Assembly: GCA_905236465.1 (NCBI GenBank)
Contig: CAJOQA010000212.1
Location: forward strand, 1 to 31,111
Direction of reading: 5' to 3'
Origin: an uncultured Treponema sp.
Lineage (GTDB): Bacteria > Spirochaetota > Spirochaetia > Treponematales > Treponemataceae
DNA length: 31,111 nt
A program made the translations under genes and the position numbers. Shown one piece after another: positions 1 through 7,613 of this stretch (positions within the stretch are counted from its first letter, which is position 1; each line of letters starts with the position of its first letter). Below the pieces are notes generated by a model, which saw only the letters and a program-made list of their open reading frames with translations, was not told the origin of the DNA and ran no database searches.

Positions 1-810
1 CTGCTCAAATGAATAACGCAGAAGGTTTAAAAATTGAGCTTTTAACATAGGTTTAATCGAAACCTGTGAAAAATTAGCGTTAAAAATATTTTCAGCAGCT
101 GAAACTTTATCTTCAATAAAGGCCCGTGAAAGTGGTAATTTTGTATACATAATTTGATTTTCCAACTCTGCTGACCTAAAAGAAAATGGTCCTGCAAAAA
201 CCATTTTTATATCGATTATTGAATTCTTTTCCGTATCAGCTAGGAAAACATAGGAAGCACTATCTTGGCTTATGTGTGAAGCAGGGCCAACACGCCTAAA
301 AATTGAGATTTCATACTCATTCATGGGAAGGCGAATTTTTGCAAGAAAGGTATCTTCTGGTACCGCTTTAAATTTGCTGAAGGGTAAGAAAGTAGAATTG
401 TTCTTGCAATCCTTAAACTCTAAAAGTGCATCAAGGGCTAGCAGGGGTGCCCACAAAGTCCCCTTGATTCCGCCTTCTTTTACAGAAGCACAGATATTTC
501 CCCCTATAGTTGCAACATTACGAAGGGCATTCGTTCCAATACTTTCAACTGCATCATATAAAACAGTAGGTATGTTTTCCCTGCCAGTATAAAGAATTTG
601 CGAAAGTTTTACAGCTGCACCAAAATCTATATATCTTTCCCTTTTTTCTATAAGAGAAAGTTCTGGAATTGAATTAAGGGTTGCGGCATTCTCAAAGTCA
701 ATTCCCTGAAAAGTACCACCGCCTAGAATGCAAAGACCATTAGTATTGCGTATATTAGAAAAAATATCCGTCATGGATTGTGTGCTTAAAAAAGTATTGC
801 TATTTGACAT
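1..810 (-). CDS. FAD-binding subunit of a molybdenum-hydroxylase-like complex (3' end cut by window edge)
   Basis: About 270 codons are open from an ATG at 810 to the window edge, so the C-terminus is missing. The protein resembles the FAD-binding (medium) subunit of the xanthine dehydrogenase/CO dehydrogenase family, which passes electrons between the Fe-S subunit and an acceptor. Visible are the N-terminal flavin loop GGGT (residues 30-33) and the second flavin loop ATIGGN (100-105) after an IGTNALRN segment; both fit the family. The usual Ala/Ser/Pro-rich stretch after GGN is replaced by ICASVKEGG. The ATG lies 11 bp inside the end of the Fe-S subunit gene, so the two are translationally coupled. 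It is the last visible gene of the block that starts with the capD-like gene. The family is fairly sure; substrate and acceptor are unknown. Confidence 0.75.
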   Translation of the reverse strand, partial: MSNSNTFLSTQSMTDIFSNIRNTNGLCILGGGTFQGIDFENAATLNSIPELSLIEKRERYIDFGAAVKLSQILYTGRENIPTVLYDAVESIGTNALRNVATIGGNICASVKEGGIKGTLWAPLLALDALLEFKDCKNNSTFLPFSKFKAVPEDTFLAKIRLPMNEYEISIFRRVGPASHISQDSASYVFLADTEKNSIIDIKMVFAGPFSFRSAELENQIMYTKLPLSRAFIEDKVSAAENIFNANFSQVSIKPMLKAQFLNLLRYSFEQ

Positions 811-1315
811 TGGCATAAATTCCTTCCCTTTCCGCTTTTAAGGAAGCAGCTAAAAGTATTCCTGCGGCAAGTGTCATTGAATCAGTACAACAAGTGTCAA
901 GCCCCTTTATAGCTGTAAAAACTTGTTCTGCAGAAGGCCGCTTAAAAATTTTTAGAATCTCGTAAGCTGTAAAAATTTTTCCGGCATTACAGTAACCGCA
1001 CATGTGTATTCCAGAAGTAGAAAATGCAGATATAATGTCTTTATAAATAAGTATATCCTCATCAACATCCGTTTTTTTTGCAGAAGAAAAATACTCCAGC
1101 GTCTTTATATCTTTTCCTCGAGCAAAACCTAATTTTACTAGACAGGAAGGCACAGGCCTGTCATCTAACAAAACAAGGCAGTTACCACATTGACCTTTTT
1201 CGCAACCGCATTTTACACTGTATAACTTTTGCCTTCTTAGAATTTTTAGCAAGCTGTCACAGGGGTTAGCTTCAAGCTCAACATCTTCCCCATTAAGAAT
1301 AAGAGGTATTTTCAT
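800..1315 (-). CDS. [2Fe-2S] subunit of a molybdenum-hydroxylase-like complex
   Basis: This 171-aa protein has the length and two-domain layout of the small Fe-S subunit of the xanthine dehydrogenase/aldehyde oxidoreductase family, a cytoplasmic electron carrier. The N-terminal plant-ferredoxin-like domain has cluster ligands C38, C43, C46 and C58 in the family spacing (GCEKGQCGNC, then C58). The C-terminal helical domain keeps the first pair of the second cluster, C106-G-Y-C109, but the usual Cys-Arg-Cys-Thr is Thr-Cys-Cys-Thr (residues 141-144), so one ligand is shifted or lost. The start overlaps the stop of the large subunit gene as ATGA, and the FAD subunit overlaps its 3' end by 11 bp. 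The family call is strong; whether both clusters form is open. Confidence 0.85.
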   Translation of the reverse strand: MKIPLILNGEDVELEANPCDSLLKILRRQKLYSVKCGCEKGQCGNCLVLLDDRPVPSCLVKLGFARGKDIKTLEYFSSAKKTDVDEDILIYKDIISAFSTSGIHMCGYCNAGKIFTAYEILKIFKRPSAEQVFTAIKGLDTCCTDSMTLAAGILLAASLKAEREGIYANVK

Positions 1316-3564
1316 TTTGCAACTGCCTCCGCATTTTCTTTTACAATATCGTAAATACTTTCCACAGAAATTGGAAGATAGTCAAGAGTACAATCTAAGG
1401 CTTGAGAAATTGCTTGAGTATAGGCAGCAGGAATTACCTGATAAACCTGCTCCCCAATCTGGGCAGGTTCCGCATTAGATTCAAGAAAAAGGATTTGGAT
1501 ATTTTGAAAATTACAGTCTAAGATATCTTCTGAAACAAGAGCAGAAAGAATTTTTTGAATACCAAGTTTTACAGCAGCTTGTGCGCCTGTAGGATTGAGA
1601 ATCTTTCCTCCGTCTATAAAAATTTTTATCTGCTTAACTTTTTCCCTAAAAGTACAGGGGTCAAGTTCAACTTCAACAATTGCTGCAGAAAATGAAACTG
1701 AATGAAAAGGCTGACCAGAAAATCTATTTAAATCCCAATTTTTTTTCCTTGCAGATGAAACAGATTTCTTTACAGTAATTGGGGTTTTACCTTCCGGTAT
1801 TTTATTTTTTATTGTAAGACAGCACTTTTGAAGTAAGCTCGTCATAACGCTGACATTGGAATAAACACTTTCAGGAAGTGGTGGCTCTTCATCAGCTTCA
1901 AAAATTGAATTGATTTTTATAGCCGAAGCAGATAAACCCGTTATCTCAGAAGCGATTTCCTTCCATATTTCTTGAATTGAATAAGAAACCGGAGAACAAT
2001 GAATTACAAGATTTTTATCTTCTGTAAAAGTCACCTCAAGGGACTGGCTACTGTCCCCATAAATCTGTGAGCCAAAATAACAGGAACCTTCAAAGGCACA
2101 GGCAAAACCTATTCCCCTAAGCGGATAATCCTTTGAATTTATAAGCGCTACTTGAGAACGTTCCCTTCTTTTATACACCTCTTGCCGATATGCCTCATAG
2201 GTATGCTCAAACTCAAGAAAGATTTTTCCGTTCTTATCAAATAGCATGGAATAAAAGGGGATGTCGTAAGAAATATCATTTTGAACTATATGCTCGTACG
2301 TTTCTTCCTGTTTTTTTAATATGACTTCCTTACCGCTTATCTTACGGGTCTTAGAAAAGAAGTATTTTTTAAGGCCAAAATAAAAGGGCAAAGTCTTATT
2401 TTTTAAATCCTTACTTAAAAAATTGATAAATCTGATTTCTAGTGGCGAGATTCTACATTCTTTGCAGATTAAATCCATTTGATTTTCAACTGCAAAAAAA
2501 GCTGCAGAATCAACGATTCTTAAGTCTATTGAGGAAGAAGGTTTAGAAGAAGAATATGCAAGAGCTGTGATCTTTATGTTAAAGGGATTATAACAACCGC
2601 AAGAGGCAATAACCAACCTATCCATTATTTCTTGCGCAAAGGGATTATGGGCACCAGCATCCAAACTTATGTCAACCCTCATAGCAAGAATTCTACCCCT
2701 AGCATCAACAGCAGTTTTATGATGGATTTCTACAGGTAGCATAGAATTTATAAAGGTTTCTTGTTCTAGCCTTGAATAAACAAGCTTAACTGGCCTTTTT
2801 AATTTATAGGATGCGACAGCAACCTGACACGCTATTATTGAATTGTACCAAATTGAAGTTGAACCATGATTATAGGACTTTGTTTTTTTTACAACTATGT
2901 CTTCGGCCTTCATTCCCAAGGCATCGCTAAGGGTTTGCCGCAAATTACTAAGCCACTGTGTTGGCGTATATACAGTAAGGATCTTCCCATCATAGTCACA
3001 AATAGCACCGTCACATTCACGGCTATCGCGTTCATTTAATTTAAAAGACCAAGTATGCTCTACAGTATAACTTGCTTCCTCAAAGATTTTTTCAAAGCCC
3101 CCCTCCTGCCTAAAACAAGGCCCTGATTCAACTGTTCGTTGCGCAAGTATTGAAGAAAAAATTTCCCAAGCATCACTTGCTGCATCGCTCGTGTTGTTTT
3201 TTCTAAAATCAGTTTCTATCGTTTCTTTATCACACTGTATCTTAAACAAAGATGCAATTTCATCAAGTTTGTCTTCATCGTCCCCTACAAGAACCCCAAC
3301 CTGCTCACCAGGGTACAGGGATTCACCTTCACAAAAAATAGGAACCCGCCCTAAAGTGTTACCTATAAAGTGCTGACCGGGAATATCACGGGCAGTAAAA
3401 AAATAAAAACCTTCAGGAAAATCAGGAGGGACAAGGCTTGTAATTCTTCCCCTTTCGCTACAGCGGACAACCTTGGCATATAGCATATTCTTGAGACTGA
3501 TATCACTGTAAAACTCTTCTTGGAAAGAAACCTTGCCGGCTCTTGTTTTCTTTGCTTTAGACAT
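1312..3564 (-). CDS. Molybdenum-hydroxylase large-subunit homologue with eroded cofactor motifs
   Basis: This 750-aa protein follows the fold order of the xanthine dehydrogenase/CO dehydrogenase large subunit. There is an N-terminal a/b-hammerhead domain (about 1-120), then the cofactor-binding domains, ending in a recognisable C-terminus with Gly-Glu (E705) before QVYQVIPAAY, the position of the catalytic glutamate. The glycine-rich molybdopterin loop (usually GGGFGGK) reads NHGSTSIW near 233-240, directly before the expected RPVKLVYSR segment. The second loop (usually YRGAGRPE) reads LRIVDSAAF, and the Gly-Gln-Gly-type loop is also absent. It may therefore not bind molybdopterin. I chose ATG 3564; a TTG at 3579 would add five residues and overlap the aminotransferase more. 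The stop overlaps the Fe-S gene as ATGA. From memory, T. pallidum has a homologue called quinoline 2-oxidoreductase near TP0080. Confidence 0.75.
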   Translation of the reverse strand: MSKAKKTRAGKVSFQEEFYSDISLKNMLYAKVVRCSERGRITSLVPPDFPEGFYFFTARDIPGQHFIGNTLGRVPIFCEGESLYPGEQVGVLVGDDEDKLDEIASLFKIQCDKETIETDFRKNNTSDAASDAWEIFSSILAQRTVESGPCFRQEGGFEKIFEEASYTVEHTWSFKLNERDSRECDGAICDYDGKILTVYTPTQWLSNLRQTLSDALGMKAEDIVVKKTKSYNHGSTSIWYNSIIACQVAVASYKLKRPVKLVYSRLEQETFINSMLPVEIHHKTAVDARGRILAMRVDISLDAGAHNPFAQEIMDRLVIASCGCYNPFNIKITALAYSSSKPSSSIDLRIVDSAAFFAVENQMDLICKECRISPLEIRFINFLSKDLKNKTLPFYFGLKKYFFSKTRKISGKEVILKKQEETYEHIVQNDISYDIPFYSMLFDKNGKIFLEFEHTYEAYRQEVYKRRERSQVALINSKDYPLRGIGFACAFEGSCYFGSQIYGDSSQSLEVTFTEDKNLVIHCSPVSYSIQEIWKEIASEITGLSASAIKINSIFEADEEPPLPESVYSNVSVMTSLLQKCCLTIKNKIPEGKTPITVKKSVSSARKKNWDLNRFSGQPFHSVSFSAAIVEVELDPCTFREKVKQIKIFIDGGKILNPTGAQAAVKLGIQKILSALVSEDILDCNFQNIQILFLESNAEPAQIGEQVYQVIPAAYTQAISQALDCTLDYLPISVESIYDIVKENAEAVAK

Positions 3565-4735
3565 GATGATGTCCGCCAATTTCTTTTATTACAGAAACAA
3601 CCAACTCCCTCATCTCTTCCGTCATATCTGGCCACAGGGGAATAGAAATTGTTTGTGAATATTGTTTTTGCGCGTGTGGAAATGCGCTTTCACAAAAATC
3701 AGGGTACAAGGACTTCCAATAAGAAAAGTGGAATAAGGGAATAAAATGCATACTTATGCCAAGACCTGCATCCTGCATTTCCTTAGCAAAGGTATCCCTG
3801 TCACAGTCTAGCTTTGAAAGGTCAAGGCGCATAAGATAAAGGTGCCAAGCATTCCCTTCGCTTGTAGGTGGTAATTTTACAAAGTCCAATTTTCCCAACG
3901 CTTGGTTATAAAAGTTTACATGCTCCTTTCTTTTGCTGTCAAATTCATCTGCCCTCCTAAGTTGTACTCTGCCTAAGGCTGCAAGAATGTCAGGCAAATT
4001 AAACTTATACCCGGGAGCTACTATATCATAAACCCATGAAGCCTTAGGAGATGTGTAGCGGTCCCATGCAGCCCTATCCATTCCGTGCAACCTCATAGTT
4101 GTCATTCTTTTTACAAGCTCACCATCCTTTGCAGTTACCATTCCGCCTTCAGCAGTGGTAATTGTTTTCGTTGCATAAAAAGAAAAAACACCGGCATCCC
4201 CTATAGTCCCTGCATAGCCCCATTTACTTTTGCTAGGAAAGGAATGTGCACAGTCTTCTATTACCTTAACATTATATTTTTTTGCTAAGTCCATAATAGC
4301 ACCCATATTGCATACATTTCCGGCAATATGAACAGGAACAATCGCAACTACATTTTTTCCACGGGGACTTTTCAAAATATTTTCTATAGAAACAGGGTCA
4401 ATGGAATAAGTGTCTTCTTCTATATCTGCAAAATAAACATCTGCTCCAAGATGCCTGGCGCTAGTTGCGGTCGAAACAAATGTATAGGGAGTGGTAATAA
4501 CGGCTTTTCCCTTGCAAACACCACAAGCTTCCATTGCAAGAATCATTCCGCTCGTATTTGAATTGACTGCAAGGGCATAAGGGCTGCCAACTTTTTTTGC
4601 AAACTCTTCCTCAAAAGCCAAGGCCTCTTTTCCCGTTGTAATCCATCCTGATTTTAGAACAGAAAGAACTGCCTCTTCTTCTTCTTTACCTATCGAAGCC
4701 TTAAAAAAAGGTACTTTTACTTGATTTGACTCCAT
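3557..4735 (-). CDS. DegT/DnrJ/EryC1-family PLP-dependent sugar aminotransferase
   Basis: This 392-aa protein has the standard length of the DegT/DnrJ/EryC1 (ArnB-like) family, which transfers an amino group from glutamate to a keto-sugar nucleotide. The PLP-binding aspartate is D161 in VIEDCAHSF, and the lysine forming the Schiff base is K190 in FYATKTITTAEGG, followed by the family's glycine pair. The N-terminal opening PFFKASIGKEEEEAV and the WITTG motif are typical. A good ribosome site (AAAGGAG, 9 nt before the ATG) supports the start. It begins 14 bp after the capD-like dehydratase, whose 4-keto product would be a logical substrate, and its end overlaps the molybdenum-hydroxylase-like gene by 8 bp. 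The exact sugar cannot be read from the sequence. Confidence 0.9.
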   Translation of the reverse strand: MESNQVKVPFFKASIGKEEEEAVLSVLKSGWITTGKEALAFEEEFAKKVGSPYALAVNSNTSGMILAMEACGVCKGKAVITTPYTFVSTATSARHLGADVYFADIEEDTYSIDPVSIENILKSPRGKNVVAIVPVHIAGNVCNMGAIMDLAKKYNVKVIEDCAHSFPSKSKWGYAGTIGDAGVFSFYATKTITTAEGGMVTAKDGELVKRMTTMRLHGMDRAAWDRYTSPKASWVYDIVAPGYKFNLPDILAALGRVQLRRADEFDSKRKEHVNFYNQALGKLDFVKLPPTSEGNAWHLYLMRLDLSKLDCDRDTFAKEMQDAGLGISMHFIPLFHFSYWKSLYPDFCESAFPHAQKQYSQTISIPLWPDMTEEMRELVVSVIKEIGGHHHV

Positions 4736-4749
4736 AAACCATTACTCCT

Positions 4750-6279
4750 TTACAATACAACCTTTACTGAAGTTGCCATATCCATTCTTTGTCCGGACTT
4801 TTCTTCTTCTAAATAAAAGTCATCGAGCGAAGGAACAGCTTTTCTTAGAATAGAAACAAGTTCTTTTCTGTCACGATAAAGAGAAGGATTTTTTGAATCT
4901 AAAATGCAGATAGGCTTGAGTTTTTCAATTAACTCTTCTAGATTAAAAGTACGGGGCTCAATATTTGTAAGCGTAAAAATCTTTTTATATTCTGTCGCTA
5001 CAGGATTTTCTTCTTTCAACCACAAGGGTTCAACTAACCGCTCTCCCCTCCTAGCTCCTATAAATTTTATATCCATCTCTTTATAGGGTTCAAAACCTGA
5101 AAATCTGATTATCTGCTCTGCTAAGTCTAAGATTTTTACAGGCTCTCCCATATCCAAAAGATAAGATCTTCCATTTTTCCCAACCCCTCCGGTTTGAAGG
5201 ACTAGGGAACAAGCTTCAGGAATAGTCATAAAATAACGTTCCATAGCAGGGTCTGTGACAGTAACAGGCCCCCCGTTTTGAATCTGCTCCATAAAAATTG
5301 GAAGAATAGAACCCCTAGAGCCCAAGACATTGCCAAAGCGGACAAACATAAATGACTGCTTTTCTTTAGTTTTCTTAGAGGCTTCAAGAATCAATTTTTC
5401 ACACAGCATCTTGCTAGCCCCGTAAACACTAACGGGGTCAACAGCCTTGTCAGTTGAAATCAAGACAAAACGCCCTACATTAAACTCAAGCGCAGCATCA
5501 AGAAGATTTTTTGTGCCAAAGACATTGTTTTCTATCGCAGCAACAGGATTTTCTTCCATCATAGGAACGTGCTTGTAGGCGGCACAGTGAAAGATTACAT
5601 CCGTCTTAGTTCTAGAGATTATATAGCGAACATAATCCCTATCCTTCATATCCCCAATAATCGGAACTACAGAAGCCTTTTCACCAACCCCCTCATTCTG
5701 CAAGATATGAAGTTCCCTGTATATTTTTACAATTGAGTTTTCCCCATGACCAAAAAGATAAAGCCTTTCAGCTCCTCCAGAAAGAAGCTGACGGGCTAAT
5801 TCACTTCCAATAGAGCCACCAGCTCCTGTTATTAAAACTCTTTTTCCCTTAAGATACTTCAAACTTTCCTGCAAGGGGATTACTATAGGAGTTCTTCCCA
5901 GTAAGTCTAGGGGGTTTATTTCCCGAGCCTGAACTAAATGGGCTTTTCCATTTATTACCTGACTGATAGAAGGGAGTATTTTTATATGAAAAAAACCAGA
6001 TTTTTTTAAAATATCGTAAATCTGCCTAATGCGATCTCCTTCTGCGGAAGGAATTGCAATAATTGCTTCATCAATAGCATTTGCCTTTAGTAAAGGGACA
6101 GTTGTTTCTATAGGTCCTAAAACCGGAACCCCATCTATTTTCTTTCCCGACAAAGACTCGTCATCGTCTATAAATGCCGCTACGCTTCCAAAAATCTTTT
6201 TACGTTTAATATCTTCAGCAATCATCTGACCGGCAAAGCCAGCACCTATGATGTAAAGTCTGCTGTCTATTTTGTTCAT
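4750..6279 (-). CDS. CapD/FlaA1-like NDP-sugar 4,6-dehydratase/epimerase without membrane helices
   Basis: This 509-aa protein belongs to the polysaccharide-biosynthesis CapD group. An N-terminal Rossmann-like domain (IIGAGFAGQ, about 10-18; core to about 110) precedes the extended short-chain dehydrogenase domain with NAD loop TGAGGSIG (151-158), CAAYKHVPMME (232-242), TDK (276-278) and catalytic-type Y286-x3-K290. Long CapD/WbpM proteins usually have about four N-terminal membrane helices and are over 600 aa; this one has none and is probably cytosolic. Many long members have Met where this one has Tyr, so its active site looks more like the short PseB type. The downstream aminotransferase fits a pathway to an amino sugar. 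It starts a minus-strand operon from its own promoter. The family is sure; substrate and product are not. Confidence 0.88.
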   Translation of the reverse strand: MNKIDSRLYIIGAGFAGQMIAEDIKRKKIFGSVAAFIDDDESLSGKKIDGVPVLGPIETTVPLLKANAIDEAIIAIPSAEGDRIRQIYDILKKSGFFHIKILPSISQVINGKAHLVQAREINPLDLLGRTPIVIPLQESLKYLKGKRVLITGAGGSIGSELARQLLSGGAERLYLFGHGENSIVKIYRELHILQNEGVGEKASVVPIIGDMKDRDYVRYIISRTKTDVIFHCAAYKHVPMMEENPVAAIENNVFGTKNLLDAALEFNVGRFVLISTDKAVDPVSVYGASKMLCEKLILEASKKTKEKQSFMFVRFGNVLGSRGSILPIFMEQIQNGGPVTVTDPAMERYFMTIPEACSLVLQTGGVGKNGRSYLLDMGEPVKILDLAEQIIRFSGFEPYKEMDIKFIGARRGERLVEPLWLKEENPVATEYKKIFTLTNIEPRTFNLEELIEKLKPICILDSKNPSLYRDRKELVSILRKAVPSLDDFYLEEEKSGQRMDMATSVKVVL

Positions 6280-6287
6280 AGTTAAAA

Positions 6288-6316
6288 ATCATACCACAGT
6301 AACAAAATTTCATCAA
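6288..6316 (-). promoter_or_regulatory. Sigma70-type promoter of the capD-like operon
   Basis: On the minus strand TTGATG (6316-6311) and TATGAT (6293-6288) are separated by exactly 17 nt. Only 8 nt separate the -10 box from the ATG at 6279, so transcription would begin almost at the start codon, and no Shine-Dalgarno sequence precedes it. Just upstream of the -35, an imperfect palindrome centred on TACCGGTA (6319-6346) could be an operator, but this is unproven. Confidence 0.6.
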
Positions 6317-6374
6317 GGTTCTATTCTTATACCGGTAAAAGTAGAATTTTTAGGGCACAGCTCCTAGGGTACCG

Positions 6375-7610
6375 CTATTTTATTCCCATCCACTCACGCA
6401 CATGCTTTATTTTTTCTACAAAGTATTCAGCTTCAGCTACTGTGTTATAAAAGTAAACAGAAGCCCTGGCTGTACTTCCAAGCCCCAACTTTTGCATAAG
6501 GGGTTGGGCACAATGATGACCTGCACGGATTGCTATATTTTCTGTATCTAAAATCGATGCAATATCATGGGGGTGAACTCCGTCTATAGTAAAGGTAACA
6601 ATACCGCTATGGCATCTAAAATCAGGACTTCCTATTATTTTTACATGGGGCAAAGCCTTAAGGCCATCCATTATAATAGATACCAAGTGATTGTCATTTT
6701 CTTCTATAGTATTAAAGCCAACCTTTTCTACATAATCTAAGGCTGCAGCTAAACCTACAGCAGCGGCGGCATTAACAGTCCCTGCTTCAAATTTATGGGG
6801 GACTTCTGCATAAGTAGCATCTTCTCTGGTAACATATTCAATCATCTCTCCTCCCCGCAAGAAGGGATCCATAGCTTCGAGAAGGGACTTTTTACCATAA
6901 AGGCCACCTATTCCCATTGGTCCGCAAACCTTGTGCCCACTAAACGCAAAAAAGTCAGCATCCAAATCCCTAACATCAACTTTTATATGGGGTACTCCCT
7001 GAGCGCCATCAACAAGAACAAGGGCCCCCTTACCAGAAAAACCGACCTTATGCGCATACGCGGCCATTTCTTTTACAGGATTTGTTATACCAAAGACATT
7101 ACTTACCTGTGTCAGTGCAAGTAGCCGTGTCTTTGAATTTATTTTTGCCTGGTATTCCTCTTTTGAAATAAGACCAAAGTCGTCACATTCAATAAAAACA
7201 AGCTTTGCTTTTTTTGCCTTACAGACCATCTGCCAGGGAAGTATATTAGAATGATGTTCCATAGCAGTAACAGCAATTTCATCCCCTTCCTTAATGTTAG
7301 AAAGTCCCCAAGCATACGCTACAAGATTAATACTTTCAGAAGCATTTCTTGTAAAGACTATTTCAGAAGAATCAGCCGCATTCAAAAAAGAAGCAACCTT
7401 TGCCCTCGCCTGCTCATATAGGTCTGTTGCGCGAACGCTAAGTCTATACAGTCCTCTTAAGGGGTTAGCATTAGCAGTTTTATAAAAGTTTTCAATAGCT
7501 TCAAGAACACATTTAGGTCTTTGAGATGTCGCAGCGTTATCAAAATAAACTAAACCTTCATTTTCTTTTGAATCAAAAAGTGGGAAATCTTTTCTAAAAA
7601 TATTTTCCAT
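6375..7610 (-). CDS. sufS: Cysteine desulfurase SufS
   Basis: This 411-aa group II cysteine desulfurase takes sulfur from cysteine, leaving alanine, and holds it as a persulfide for Fe-S cluster assembly. The PLP lysine is K227 in FSGHKVCGPMG. The catalytic cysteine is C367 in RAGHHCAQP, the SufS-type short loop. The PLP-stacking histidine region is TAMEHHSN (115-122), and D201-G-A-Q binds the pyridine nitrogen. The C-terminal stretch TARASVYFYNT is typical. It is the last gene of sufCBDS, starting 3 bp after the end of sufD. No sufU or sufE follows; the next gene belongs to another pathway with its own promoter. Confidence is very high. Confidence 0.96.
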   Translation of the reverse strand: MENIFRKDFPLFDSKENEGLVYFDNAATSQRPKCVLEAIENFYKTANANPLRGLYRLSVRATDLYEQARAKVASFLNAADSSEIVFTRNASESINLVAYAWGLSNIKEGDEIAVTAMEHHSNILPWQMVCKAKKAKLVFIECDDFGLISKEEYQAKINSKTRLLALTQVSNVFGITNPVKEMAAYAHKVGFSGKGALVLVDGAQGVPHIKVDVRDLDADFFAFSGHKVCGPMGIGGLYGKKSLLEAMDPFLRGGEMIEYVTREDATYAEVPHKFEAGTVNAAAAVGLAAALDYVEKVGFNTIEENDNHLVSIIMDGLKALPHVKIIGSPDFRCHSGIVTFTIDGVHPHDIASILDTENIAIRAGHHCAQPLMQKLGLGSTARASVYFYNTVAEAEYFVEKIKHVREWMGIK

Positions 7611-7613
7611 AAA

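Noticed and set aside
272..592. Plus-strand 106-codon open frame near the left edge
   Set aside because: It is antisense to the FAD-binding subunit, which reads through without a stop from 810 to 1 with family motifs. The plus frame has no ribosome site or recognisable motif.
3363..3635. Minus-strand 90-codon frame overlapping the degT/large-subunit junction
   Set aside because: It is in a different frame from both real genes, which overlap here and leave no room; no start signal.
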